Source of the DNA: Bacteroidota bacterium
GTDB lineage: Bacteria > Bacteroidota > Bacteroidia > Flavobacteriales > Crocinitomicaceae
NCBI GenBank assembly: GCA_029558435.1
Contig: JAKQEZ010000647.1
Coordinates: 1 to 38,096, forward strand
DNA length: 38,096 nucleotides
Direction: 5' to 3'
In this document: one piece after another, positions 1 through 8,340 of the stretch
How positions within the stretch are numbered: the stretch's first letter is position 1
How the letters are laid out: every line of letters begins with the position of its first letter
The notes under the pieces: model-generated
What the model was told of the DNA's origin: nothing
The model's database searches: none
What the model saw: only the letters and a program-made list of their open reading frames with translations
Made by a program: the position numbers and the translations under genes

Positions 1-1556
1 AGTGTTAACGTTTTACAATTGGCATATTTTGAAGCATTGTTGATGGTTTCTTGCAATATGCGATACAAATGCAATGCAACCGATGGCGACAAAGCAGTTT
101 CTTTTTGTTCCACCTCAACAATCACTTGGGTTTCCTTGTCCTCAAAAATACGTTGGGCATAATCCTTTGTTTTTTGGTACAACTCATCTACGGTCAATTC
201 TTGTTTGTGGATGGACCAAATAGTCTCGCGCAACATAAAATTAGCATTGGTAGAAATGGTACGAATGGCGCTCAATTCTTCTTTTTCTGCTTCGTTGGTT
301 GCCTTGTAGGATTTAATATCCAATTTAGAAGAAATCAAGGTCAATTCTGCACCTAAATTATCGTGCAAGTCGCGTGCAATACGGTTGCGTTCGGCATCCA
401 AATTTTGCAAAATCGTTAATTCTGCTTTTTGACGTTCCAATTTTTTACTTAAAACTACCAAAACAATCACGATGCAAAGCACCACCACAGCACCAATCAA
501 CAGGATAACCCACAAGGTTTTGTTTTTATTTTTTATTTGTTCTTGGCTCAGTGCTGCTTCTTTCTTTTCAGTTTCGTATTTGGTTTTCATTTCTGCCAAT
601 TGCTTGTGTTTTTCAGCATCTAGCAATTTATCTTTCAAAGCAGTTTGCTCGCCCAAATAAAAATAAGCACTTTGATAATCGTTTTGTTCCTTGCTGATAT
701 CGGCCAATTTACCCAACAAATAAATATTCAAATCCTTGTAATCCGACTTTCCAGAAATAGCATACGCTTTTTTAAAATTTTCTTTAGCTGCATGGGGTTG
801 TTGTTGCATCAAAAAAATCTCACCTAAATTGGTATAACTTATGGCAATTGCAAACGAATCTTTGATGGCTAAACGCAATTCCAACGCCTTTGTTTGACGC
901 GCAATAGCATCTTTATAGTTGTTTTGTTGTGCCATCACTTGGCTAATGAAATCAAGGCTATACGACCATCCGATGGTGTCTTTATGTGTAATGTAATATT
1001 GCTCACTTTGATAATAATAAGAAAGCGCCTTGTTTAAATCATTATCGCAGGTTTCGGTAATATTTCCGAGGTAATTGTGCACAGTTGCCAATTCTTTCAG
1101 ATTATTTGTTGCTGTGTAAATTGCTTCGGCTTTGTGGTAGTATTTTTTTGTATTCTCGCAATCGTTGTGGGCTTTTTTATAGATTCTCCCGATTGAAATA
1201 TACACCTTTGGCAAAACTGTTTTATCGTTGAGTTGAGTCAATTTGGTTTCGGCTTGTTGCAACGATGATAGCGCTTTATTAAAATTTCCAGTTAAATAAT
1301 ACAATTCTCCCAAATGGTAGAGCAATTTTGCATGTAACTCAGAATGTTTTTGGATTTCATTTTCAGAAAGTGCTTGTTGGGCTAATTTTATTGCCAATTG
1401 AGGAGAACGTGTTGTTTGTTCTGCCACAACTTCTAGGTATTTTTCTATACGTTGTTGACCTTTTAGTTTTAAAATAGATTGTTCAACAGCAGTTGCATCT
1501 TGCGCTAGCAGCGATAGTGAAAAGAAAATAAAAAAAGTAAAAAGAGTGACTTTCAT
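1..1556 (-). CDS. TPR-containing sensor histidine kinase (HisKA_3 type), 3' end outside window
   Basis: The frame starts at ATG 1556 and stays open to the window edge, giving about 518 residues with the C-terminus missing. A signal peptide (start MKVTLFTFFIFFSLSLLAQ) is followed by about 300 residues of TPR-like helical repeats. One membrane helix lies near residues 348-370. A dimerisation/phosphoacceptor region follows, with RDLHDNLGAELT and His near residue 398. The N-box NNASKYA is near the window edge. This order (periplasmic TPRs, one TM helix, HisKA_3, HATPase) is common in Bacteroidota and is related to the NarX/LytS group. The rest of the ATP-binding domain is beyond the edge. The LuxR-type response regulator lies 72 nt upstream on the same strand and is the likely partner. 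The input signal is unknown. Confidence 0.9.
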   Translation of the reverse strand, partial: MKVTLFTFFIFFSLSLLAQDATAVEQSILKLKGQQRIEKYLEVVAEQTTRSPQLAIKLAQQALSENEIQKHSELHAKLLYHLGELYYLTGNFNKALSSLQQAETKLTQLNDKTVLPKVYISIGRIYKKAHNDCENTKKYYHKAEAIYTATNNLKELATVHNYLGNITETCDNDLNKALSYYYQSEQYYITHKDTIGWSYSLDFISQVMAQQNNYKDAIARQTKALELRLAIKDSFAIAISYTNLGEIFLMQQQPHAAKENFKKAYAISGKSDYKDLNIYLLGKLADISKEQNDYQSAYFYLGEQTALKDKLLDAEKHKQLAEMKTKYETEKKEAALSQEQIKNKNKTLWVILLIGAVVVLCIVIVLVVLSKKLERQKAELTILQNLDAERNRIARDLHDNLGAELTLISSKLDIKSYKATNEAEKEELSAIRTISTNANFMLRETIWSIHKQELTVDELYQKTKDYAQRIFEDKETQVIVEVEQKETALSPSVALHLYRILQETINNASKYANCKTLT

Positions 1557-1628
1557 GCAGTAATAATACTAAAAAAATACGAAATCACATTGTTATTAAG
1601 GGATTTACAAACAGAAAATCCGTAGAAT

Positions 1629-2282
1629 TCAAATCAAACCACTTTTTTTAGCTTTTTCGATGGCTTCAATTTTGTTGTGCACCCGCATTTTTTTGTAGAT
1701 ATTTTCCACATGTTTGCGTGCCGTTCCATAGCTGATGAATAAATTTTCTGAAATTTGATCGTAGCTCAAACCTTTAGCAATTTGTTCCAGCACATCCATT
1801 TCGCGTTTGGTGAGTTCATAATCTTTTTCAATCACCACTTCTGTTGGTCGACCTTTTTTTATCAACGACAATGCTTTTTTGGCAATCATTGAACTCATAG
1901 GTGCTCCACCTTCAATGGCTTCATAAATTGCTTTGTGCACCTTTGCGGGTGTTTCATCTTTCAATAAATAACCGCTTGCGCCAGCCATAATGGCTTCAAA
2001 AATATTTTGCTCGTTATCAAACACTGTGCACATGATGATTTTTATGTTGGGCCAGCGATTGCTAATGATTTCGGTTGCTTGCACGCCATCCATTTCTGGC
2101 ATATTGATGTCCATCAAAACCACATCTACGGCATGGTTATTTTCCAAACGTTTGATCATTGCTTCACCGTTAGGAACTACGTCCACCACTTTAAATTCAA
2201 CGGCTAATTCAATTTTTTCTTTTAACGCTTCGGCAATTTTAGAAATATCTTCGGCAATAACAATTTTTATCGTTTGTGACAT
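1629..2282 (-). CDS. LuxR/NarL-family response regulator
   Basis: A receiver domain covers residues 1-120, with the acidic pair in IVIAED, phosphoacceptor Asp58 in VVLMDINMPEMDG and the conserved Lys in GYLLKDE. A NarL-type helix-turn-helix follows at about 145-210 (LTKREMDVLEQIAKGLSYDQ). The length of 217 aa is typical. I chose ATG 2282 (MSQTIKIVIAED) because the longer frame to 2303 needs a TTG and adds seven residues before the first receiver strand. It precedes the sensor kinase gene on the same strand and probably receives phosphate from it. It is divergent from pckA, so the 305-nt region between them may carry its own binding sites, but its regulon cannot be read from sequence. Confidence 0.93.
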   Translation of the reverse strand: MSQTIKIVIAEDISKIAEALKEKIELAVEFKVVDVVPNGEAMIKRLENNHAVDVVLMDINMPEMDGVQATEIISNRWPNIKIIMCTVFDNEQNIFEAIMAGASGYLLKDETPAKVHKAIYEAIEGGAPMSSMIAKKALSLIKKGRPTEVVIEKDYELTKREMDVLEQIAKGLSYDQISENLFISYGTARKHVENIYKKMRVHNKIEAIEKAKKSGLI

Positions 2283-2444
2283 CTGTATCAAATTTTGATT
2301 CAAAAATAATAGAATATTTGGTATCCTAAAATACGAATAAATACGGATTTAACACATTTACAATTTAATATGCACATTCAATTAAAGCACAAGAATATTT
2401 CTATTTAGAAATAATTGACGCTATAAAAAAACAACAATAACCAA

Positions 2445-2459
2445 TTGATTATTAATCAA
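2445..2459. promoter_or_regulatory. 15-bp perfect inverted repeat between response regulator and pckA
   Basis: TTGATTA-T-TAATCAA reads the same on both strands. It sits in the divergent intergenic region, 86 bp upstream of the pckA -7 box. A nearby TGTTAACA is an 8-bp palindrome. It could be an operator, but palindromes of this AT-rich kind also arise by chance and no binding protein is identified. Confidence 0.3.
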
Positions 2460-2522
2460 AAAAATAAAGTTGTTAACACAAAACCGTAACCTGTTCGTAA
2501 AATAAATAGCTTTTTTTTCGTT

Positions 2523-2548
2523 TTGTCAAAATAGATGACTTAAATTTG
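2523..2548 (+). promoter_or_regulatory. Candidate pckA promoter
   Basis: A Bacteroidota -7 element TAAATTTG lies at 2541-2548, with TTG at 2523-2525. The 15-bp spacer is shorter than the usual 17-23 bp, so the upstream element is doubtful. The -7 box ends 39 nt before the ATG. Confidence 0.45.
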
Positions 2549-2587
2549 CAGTCGAAATCAATAGCATAGCTTAAAAATTAGACTATT

Positions 2588-4198
2588 ATGGACATGTTCG
2601 GGAAAATGGGTAAAAACACCGATTTAAAATCAACACTAGGATTAGACAATCTTGGAAATCAATTTTGGAATTTAACACCATCAGAATTAGTAGAAGACAC
2701 TATTCTTTTAGGTGAAGGAATTTTAACAGACACTGGCGCAATTGCCATTGAAACAGGTGAATTTACGGGTCGTTCTCCAAAAGATCGCTTCATTGTTTGT
2801 GACGCAAAAACAGAAAATGCAGTATGGTGGGGAGATATCAACATTAAATTTACACCAGAAAAATTTGATGCTTTGTTCGACAGAATGAAAGCTTATATGT
2901 CTGGAAAAGACATTTATGTTAGAGATAACTTTGTATGTGCTGACAAAAACTTCCGTTTGAATGTGCGCACCATCAACGAATTGCCTTGGGGAAATCATTT
3001 TGCAAACAACATGTTTATTCGCCCAACGGATGAAGAATTAGAAAACTTTACTCCAGATTGGCACATCGTGTGTATGCCGAATTTCATGGCAAATCCAGAA
3101 ATTGATGGTACACGTCAACACAACTTTGCAATTTTGAACTTCACTAAAAAAATGATCATCATTGGTGGAACAAAATATACAGGTGAAATTAAAAAAGGAG
3201 TTTTCTCTGCTTTGAATTTCATTTTGCCTCATGAAAAAAATGTATTATCAATGCACTGTTCTGCAAACGTTGGTAAAGAGGGTGATACTGCTGTTTTCTT
3301 CGGATTGTCAGGGACAGGAAAAACAACACTTTCATCCGATCCAAACAGAAAATTAATTGGTGACGATGAGCATGCATGGGCAGACAATTCTGTTTTCAAC
3401 ATTGAAGGTGGATGTTATGCAAAAACAATTGATTTATCACGCGAGAAAGAACCGCAAATCTACGATGCAATTAAATTTGGTGCAATCTTAGAAAACATTG
3501 GCTTTAAAGATGGTTCTTCAACTCCAGATTATACCGATAATTCTATCACAGAAAATACACGTGTTTCTTATCCATTAGAACACATTGACAACATTGCGGT
3601 GCCTTCTATTGGAACGGCTCCAAAAAATATTTTCTTCTTAACATGTGATGCTTTTGGTGTATTGCCTCCAATTTCACGTTTAACAAACGAACAAGCAATG
3701 TATCACTTTATGTCTGGCTACACGGCAAAAGTTGCTGGAACAGAGGTAGGTATCACAGAACCAAGCACAACTTTCTCTGCTTGTTTTGGAGCAGCATTTT
3801 TACCTTTACACCCTGCAAAATACGCAGAATTGTTGGGTAAAAAATTAGAAGGTTCTGACATCAAAGTTTGGTTGGTAAACACTGGTTGGTCTGGTGGTGC
3901 TTATGGTGTTGGTAGTCGTATGAAATTAAGCTACACAAGAGCCATGATTACAGCAGCATTGGAAGGAAAATTAAACAACACTCCATTCAGCAAATTACCA
4001 ATTTTTGATTTGGAATTCCCTACAGCGGTTGAGGGCGTGCCTTCTGAAATTTTAAATCCAAAAGATACGTGGGCAGACAAAGCAGCTTACGATGAAACAG
4101 CTAATAACTTGGCAAATAAATTCGTGAAAAACTTTGAAAAATATGCCGACCAAGCAAGTGAAGCAATTAAAAATGCGGCACCTAAAGTTTTAGCATAA
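2588..4198 (+). CDS. pckA: Phosphoenolpyruvate carboxykinase (ATP)
   Basis: It interconverts oxaloacetate + ATP and PEP + CO2 + ADP in the cytosol, the entry step of gluconeogenesis. The 536-aa length fits the ATP-dependent family. Visible motifs are TGRSPKDRFIV near residue 60, MHCSANVG near 222, the P-loop GLSGTGKTTLS at 239-249, the metal-binding GDDEH at 258-262, and FLTCDAFGVLPP further on. Start ATG 2588 is the first in frame after the -7 box. No frameshift or missing catalytic motif was seen. A strong hairpin terminator follows, so it is probably monocistronic. It is divergent from a two-component regulator, which might control it, but that is inference. Confidence 0.97.
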   Translation: MDMFGKMGKNTDLKSTLGLDNLGNQFWNLTPSELVEDTILLGEGILTDTGAIAIETGEFTGRSPKDRFIVCDAKTENAVWWGDINIKFTPEKFDALFDRMKAYMSGKDIYVRDNFVCADKNFRLNVRTINELPWGNHFANNMFIRPTDEELENFTPDWHIVCMPNFMANPEIDGTRQHNFAILNFTKKMIIIGGTKYTGEIKKGVFSALNFILPHEKNVLSMHCSANVGKEGDTAVFFGLSGTGKTTLSSDPNRKLIGDDEHAWADNSVFNIEGGCYAKTIDLSREKEPQIYDAIKFGAILENIGFKDGSSTPDYTDNSITENTRVSYPLEHIDNIAVPSIGTAPKNIFFLTCDAFGVLPPISRLTNEQAMYHFMSGYTAKVAGTEVGITEPSTTFSACFGAAFLPLHPAKYAELLGKKLEGSDIKVWLVNTGWSGGAYGVGSRMKLSYTRAMITAALEGKLNNTPFSKLPIFDLEFPTAVEGVPSEILNPKDTWADKAAYDETANNLANKFVKNFEKYADQASEAIKNAAPKVLA

Positions 4199-4221
4199 TT
4201 TTTAACTGCAAGATAAACAAT

Positions 4222-4257
4222 GAGGCTGTCCTAAAAGGATGGCCTCTTTTTATTTTT
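4222..4257 (+). terminator. Rho-independent terminator of pckA
   Basis: Stem GAGGCTGTCC (4222-4231) pairs with GGATGGCCTC (4237-4246) through ten pairs, two of them G-U, around a TAAAA loop. A T-rich tail follows to about 4257. Confidence 0.85.
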
Positions 4258-4507
4258 GTTTGTATGACTAGTCCTAAATAGCCGATACAGATTATTAAAC
4301 ATATTTAATGTTTTCTTTTTAGTTCTTCAACATAAAGGCTAGATTCTTTTTCTCAGTTATAAGCACTTCTCCCTATTTTGTTAGAAAAATATGTGCTAAA
4401 ATCTCATTTTTTTATGTTTACCTGTGTTAACTGTATGCATACCAATAAATTTAAAAATAAGTGTAGCTATTTTATTTGTTTTCTAAATGCATAATAGGTA
4501 TAAATAA
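4258..4507. other. AT-rich intergenic stretch with no gene seen
   Basis: No convincing open frame or RNA gene is visible between the pckA terminator and the end of the ArsR gene. The only structured item is a 10-bp palindrome, GTATGCATAC, at 4433-4442. No clear terminator for the minus-strand ArsR gene could be found here. Confidence 0.5.
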
Positions 4508-4906
4508 CTAAGTCTTAAACAACAATGCAGCGTTTATGATATTTTTATATTTTAAATAAAAGCTATTTGTATTCCTATTTCCACTCAATAGAGTAATTTT
4601 AGATATAACTTGCTGTAGAATTTGAATACATTCATAGTTTAATTGGTATGCTAAACAACTTTTTTTATTTTTTGAAATAATTTTAGTAGCAATTAAACCA
4701 GAATCGGACAAAATACTTAAATGACGAGAAATTGAAGATTGAGATAACTCTATTTCATTTTGAAAATCTTCGGTTGTAATTGTTTTTTGTTCGCTTTCTG
4801 CAAGAATCAGTAATGCTTTAACCCTAGCTGGATTGGATAATGCTTTGAAAAGATTAGCTAGTTCATTAATTTCTTTAGAGTGAACTTCATGTTTGGTTGC
4901 TCCCAT
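4508..4906 (-). CDS. ArsR-family winged-helix transcriptional regulator
   Basis: The 132-aa protein has a compact winged-helix core. LFKALSNPARVKALLIL near residues 18-34 is the typical ArsR first helix. LSQSSISRHLSILSDSGLI (about 54-72) is the recognition helix-turn-helix, and the wing follows. The metal-sensing ELCVCDL motif of arsenic/cadmium sensors is absent. The only cysteines are in the wing/C-terminal part (SCLAYQLNYEC), so the effector is unknown and may not be a metal. It has no same-strand neighbour that would form an operon. Two inverted repeats lie upstream of its ATG, suggesting autorepression. The gene and its flanks look more AT-rich than neighbouring genes, with many AAA/ATT codons, which may reflect recent acquisition. 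Confidence 0.85.
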   Translation of the reverse strand: MGATKHEVHSKEINELANLFKALSNPARVKALLILAESEQKTITTEDFQNEIELSQSSISRHLSILSDSGLIATKIISKNKKSCLAYQLNYECIQILQQVISKITLLSGNRNTNSFYLKYKNIINAALLFKT

Positions 4907-4925
4907 AGGTTGGATTGTAAAAGGT

Positions 4926-4941
4926 TAATAATTAATTATTA
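4926..4941. promoter_or_regulatory. 16-bp perfect palindrome upstream of the ArsR gene
   Basis: TAATAATT/AATTATTA is a perfect dyad with no spacer, starting 19 nt upstream of the ArsR start codon. Its position near the promoter/leader fits an autoregulatory operator of a dimeric winged-helix repressor. Its pure A/T content raises the chance of coincidence. Confidence 0.4.
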
Positions 4942-4994
4942 GTATGAAGATAAAAATAAAATTTTAAAACTCAAAATAATAATTAGAAATTTAC

Positions 4995-5014
4995 ATATCG
5001 ACATATTTCGATAT
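4995..5014. promoter_or_regulatory. Inverted repeat ATATCGA-N6-TCGATAT
   Basis: Perfect 7-bp arms at 4995-5001 and 5008-5014 flank six bases. It lies about 90 nt upstream of the ArsR start and contains CG steps that are rare in this AT-rich patch. Arm spacing suits a dimeric winged-helix protein. Confidence 0.45.
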
Positions 5015-5108
5015 TGCAGAAGTAATTTAATCTTTAGAAATCAATTGTTCTTTTGAAAAATTTACTTAAATCAGTGTCTAACAAACTTAACCTTTAAAAA
5101 CCTTTTAC

Positions 5109-7079
5109 CTACACTCGACCTAAAACCGATGTAAACTTCAGCTTAATGCGTTCCAATGCTATTTTCTCGCCCAATAAGTCGGTTAACTCTGCGTCGGTTA
5201 ATTCTGGATTTGTCAATTGTTTTTGCAACGCACTAATTTGTTGATTGATTTTAAACAACTTAAAAGCGTAAATTGCCCGCGGAACAACTGTTGCTAACTT
5301 ATCTTTATCACGTTGTGTATCAATTTTGTGCTTATTATACCAATTATTACTGATTTCCAATTCATTGGCTTCAATATCACAAATTAATTGCACCACTTCT
5401 TGGTTGGGATTGCGTTTTAAAAACGAAGCTAAATACAGTTCATCGTTGAGCAAACCATCTACATACAATTGGTGAATTTCGGCAAAAAGTGGCGTTTCAA
5501 AGGTTAATTCATCGTGCTCCAATTCATCGCAAATGTATTGAATAACAGAAACTTCTACCTCTATTTTTTCGCCATGCACGTTCACACTTGGCGCAATGGT
5601 GGCAATGGGTCCATACAACACCATTAAACGTATCAATTCCAACTCTTCTAATACAACGGAAGGTATTGTTGGTTCTACTGGAGATACAACCGGTGTAGGA
5701 CTTTCAGTAGAAACAGGCAAATGAATAGGAAGCTCCCTAATTTCTGGTTCGTTTAACTCTTTGGCAAGAACGTTTTTGCGAATTTTTAGTAATTCTGCAT
5801 TCAAAATGGATTCTTGAATGTGGAATTCTTCAGCAATTTTTTGCGTAAAAACAGTTCGAGTGATAGAGTCTGGAATCAGCCCTACGGAATGAACAATATC
5901 TTTAATTAACTCGGCTTTTTTGAGTGGATCAGCATCCGTATCTTTCAATAAAATTCCAGCCTTGAACGATATAAAATCCTGCGTATGCTCTTTAATGTAT
6001 TGTTCCAATACTGCACTTCCTACTTTTTTAGAGTAAGAATCGGGGTCTTCACCATCAGGAAACAACACTACTTTAACGTTCAAGCCTTCTTGTAAAATCA
6101 GGTCTATTCCTCTAAACGAAGCTTTAATACCAGCCGCATCACCGTCGTATAAAATGGTAATATTGTTGGTATAGCGCCGAATTAAACGAATTTGTTCTTT
6201 GGTCAACGATGTACCCGAAGAAGCCACCACATTTTGAATGCCTGCTTGATACATGCTAATCACATCCGAATAGCCTTCGCACAAAAAGCAATTGTCGTAT
6301 TTGATAATATCGCCCTTTGAAAAGAACAATCCGTAGAGAATTTCACTCTTGTTGTAAATGATGCTTTCGGGCGAGTTGAAATACTTGGCAATTTTCTTGT
6401 CGGTAAACAAAGTTCTACCGCCAAATCCAAGCACGCGACCAGAAATAGAGTGAATTGGAAACATCACGCGACCTCTAAAAAAATCAAAATGACGGTCGTC
6501 TTTTGACTTCACCAACCCAACTTTTTCAAGGTATTCTAATTTATAGCCTTTTTTTAATGCAGCTTCTGTAAAATCATTGCCCGAATTGAGGCAATATCCC
6601 AATTGAAATTTTTCAATAATATCGGGACGAAATCCACGCTCAATAAAATAAGAATAGCCCACCGATTTTCCCTCATCGGTTGAAGTAATGTTGTTCTTAA
6701 AATATTCTTTTGCAAACTCATTGATGATATAAAGACTTTCACGCTCCGAAATGGCAGATTGCTCTTCAGTGGTTAATTCTTTTTCTTCTGGAAGTTGAAT
6801 TCCATACTTGTCGGCCAACCATTTGAGTGCTTCGGGGTAGGAAAAATGTTCTTTTTCCATTAAAAACGTCACCACAGTTCCACCTTTACCCGTAGAAAAG
6901 CACTTGAAAATTTGTTTGGAAGGCGACACCACAAATGAAGGTGTTTTTTCATCCGTAAACGGCGACAATCCCTTGAGGTTGGAACCCGCTTTTTTTAAAT
7001 TCACAAATTCTCCAATCACCTCTTCAATGCGAGATGTTTGCATGATATCGTCAATAATATGCGGGGGAATGCGTGACAT
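5109..7079 (-). CDS. dnaG: DNA primase DnaG
   Basis: It synthesises RNA primers at the replication fork with the DnaB helicase. The N-terminal domain (1-100) is recognisable by FVNLKKAG and EKTPSFVVSPSKQ, but the usual CHCC zinc ligands read S39, T42, C60, T63, so only one remains. I recall similar losses in other Bacteroidota primases. The TOPRIM catalytic core is intact, with E268 in EGYSD and D312/D314 in DGDAAG. The C-terminal 220 residues, expected to bind helicase, are diverged and include a Pro/Ser/Val-rich linker near 455-480. At 656 aa it is near the family length. A small lipoprotein gene ends 36 nt upstream and may be cotranscribed. Confidence 0.96.
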   Translation of the reverse strand: MSRIPPHIIDDIMQTSRIEEVIGEFVNLKKAGSNLKGLSPFTDEKTPSFVVSPSKQIFKCFSTGKGGTVVTFLMEKEHFSYPEALKWLADKYGIQLPEEKELTTEEQSAISERESLYIINEFAKEYFKNNITSTDEGKSVGYSYFIERGFRPDIIEKFQLGYCLNSGNDFTEAALKKGYKLEYLEKVGLVKSKDDRHFDFFRGRVMFPIHSISGRVLGFGGRTLFTDKKIAKYFNSPESIIYNKSEILYGLFFSKGDIIKYDNCFLCEGYSDVISMYQAGIQNVVASSGTSLTKEQIRLIRRYTNNITILYDGDAAGIKASFRGIDLILQEGLNVKVVLFPDGEDPDSYSKKVGSAVLEQYIKEHTQDFISFKAGILLKDTDADPLKKAELIKDIVHSVGLIPDSITRTVFTQKIAEEFHIQESILNAELLKIRKNVLAKELNEPEIRELPIHLPVSTESPTPVVSPVEPTIPSVVLEELELIRLMVLYGPIATIAPSVNVHGEKIEVEVSVIQYICDELEHDELTFETPLFAEIHQLYVDGLLNDELYLASFLKRNPNQEVVQLICDIEANELEISNNWYNKHKIDTQRDKDKLATVVPRAIYAFKLFKINQQISALQKQLTNPELTDAELTDLLGEKIALERIKLKFTSVLGRV

Positions 7080-7115
7080 TTAATGTTTTTCTTATAAAAA
7101 TGCGAAAATAATAAA

Positions 7116-7412
7116 CTACGGCATAAAAACACCGCGTTTTTTATTCTTTTTCATGCGTTTTTCATTCATTTTTACCGATTTTTTAGCCGCTTTTGATTGT
7201 AAATCCCAATGACGTTTTTTGGCAGCAGCGGCTTCTTTTTTATTTAATTTGGCTTCTTTTTTGCGCTTTTTTGCCAATTCTTTTTCGGCTTCTTCAACCG
7301 TTTCGGGAGTTTTTTTAATTTTATTGGTTGCACATGCTTGTAAATTCAGTAGTCCTAAACATACTAAAACAAGCATTGAAACCGTTTTTATCTTTGAATG
7401 TAAATATTTCAT
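7116..7412 (-). CDS. Small Lys-rich lipoprotein
   Basis: The 98-aa product has a signal peptide and lipobox LQAC (Cys near residue 27), predicting lipid anchoring. The remaining 70 residues are extremely rich in Lys, Glu and Ala (KKRKKEAKLNKKEAAAAKKR), with no recognisable domain. Such a basic tail could bind polyanions or the cell wall, but that is inference. It precedes dnaG by 36 nt on the same strand. Its start codon is 26 nt from the start of the divergent Rieske-like lipoprotein gene. I do not recognise the family. Confidence 0.7.
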   Translation of the reverse strand: MKYLHSKIKTVSMLVLVCLGLLNLQACATNKIKKTPETVEEAEKELAKKRKKEAKLNKKEAAAAKKRHWDLQSKAAKKSVKMNEKRMKKNKKRGVFMP

Positions 7413-7419
7413 ACTTTTG
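7412..7419 (+). promoter_or_regulatory. -7 box of the Rieske-like lipoprotein gene
   Basis: TACTTTTG matches TAnnTTTG and ends 19 nt before the ATG at 7439. It touches the start codon of the divergent lipoprotein gene. Confidence 0.45.
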
Positions 7420-7438
7420 TAATACGACTTTTAACGCA

Positions 7439-7867
7439 ATGAAATTACCAATTATTTTAAGTTTAGCACTAGTTTTTCTCACTTGTTCCACATCGTGCAA
7501 GAAAAATAAATTGCATCCTGTGCCCAGCATTCCTTTTGATATTACAATAGACATCAACTTACCCACCTACAGTAATTTAACTGGAGTTGGCGGCTATGCT
7601 TATGTTACAGGAGGTTCCAAAGGTATCATTGTTTACCGTAGAAGTTTAGGCGAGTTTGTGGCATTCGACCGCCATTCACCCGCCAATGAAGGTGCGTGTG
7701 AAAAACCATTGGTTACCAGCGAAGATAATTTTCTGGAGTTAATTGACAGTTGTACGTATGCCAAATTCTCCCTCTACGACGGCTCACCTATTTCGGGCTC
7801 CGAGTTTGGTTTACGTATGTATTCCACTTGGTTTGACGGTAATTCTTCTTTGAGAATTTACAATTAA
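7439..7867 (+). CDS. Rieske-fold-like lipoprotein without cluster ligands
   Basis: Start ATG 7439 gives a 142-aa protein with signal peptide and lipobox STSC (Cys about residue 20). The longer frame to 7328 adds 37 residues before the signal peptide and was rejected. The body resembles a Bacteroidota lipoprotein family related to Rieske ferredoxin domains: GIIVYRR, FVAFDRHSPAN, then CTYAKFSLYDGSPISG. A true Rieske site needs Cys-x-His and Cys-x2-His. Here the first box reads DRHSPAN and the second C-T-Y-A-K, so a [2Fe-2S] cluster is unlikely. It is probably an envelope protein of unknown role. The assignment rests on remembered family patterns. Confidence 0.6.
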   Translation: MKLPIILSLALVFLTCSTSCKKNKLHPVPSIPFDITIDINLPTYSNLTGVGGYAYVTGGSKGIIVYRRSLGEFVAFDRHSPANEGACEKPLVTSEDNFLELIDSCTYAKFSLYDGSPISGSEFGLRMYSTWFDGNSSLRIYN

Positions 7868-7870
7868 TTG

Positions 7871-8317
7871 TTATTTGCCCAACCAAGCTTTTAACATCCA
7901 TTTTTCTTTTTCTTTCTCTCTGATTAAATCGCTCATTAAAGCACTTGTGCCCTCGTCATCTTTTTCAGATGCTAAAGAGAATACAATACGCTCTTGTTCC
8001 AACAACGTTTTTTGAGCTGCCAAAACATACTCCACGCCTTTTTTTCCAACGTGTGTGATAGGCAATTCTTTAATTTTACTTTCTTTCAAATAACCAGAAT
8101 AGGTGGATATAGGCTGCATCTCCAAAGTCAACAAACGTTCTGCAATTTCATCAATAACTTCTGCAGTGCGTGTGTACCATTCTTCATACTTGGTGTGTAA
8201 TTCAAAAAAGTTTTCTCCTTTAATGTTCCAATGCAAAGAACGCAAATTCTGGTAATGCAATTGATAGGTTGATAATAACACATTCAATTCTTTTTCATAC
8301 TTCTTTTCAGTTGCCAT
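7871..8317 (-). CDS. dps: Dps-family ferritin-like DNA-protection protein
   Basis: It stores iron in a dodecamer and consumes peroxide with Fe2+, protecting DNA. ATG 8317 (MATEKKYEKELN) gives 148 aa, a normal Dps length. The longer frame to 8515 adds 66 residues that run antisense into oxyR and was rejected. The ferroxidase-site pattern is present: LHWNIKG, then LHTKYEEWY, then VIDEIAERL (His, Asp, Glu ligands). It is divergent from oxyR with 72 nt between the starts, which suggests OxyR control. It ends 3 nt from the convergent Rieske-like gene. Confidence 0.93.
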   Translation of the reverse strand: MATEKKYEKELNVLLSTYQLHYQNLRSLHWNIKGENFFELHTKYEEWYTRTAEVIDEIAERLLTLEMQPISTYSGYLKESKIKELPITHVGKKGVEYVLAAQKTLLEQERIVFSLASEKDDEGTSALMSDLIREKEKEKWMLKAWLGK

Positions 8318-8340
8318 AATTTTAGATTTTTTAATTATTT

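Noticed and set aside
51..827. Plus-strand frames of 60-101 codons
   Set aside because: They lie antisense to the sensor kinase frame, which runs unbroken from 1556 to the edge and has clear HisKA_3 motifs. They lack start signals and plausible composition.
4508..4906. Arsenic or cadmium sensor and resistance locus
   Set aside because: The ELCVCDL-type metal motif is absent and no transporter or reductase gene is nearby.
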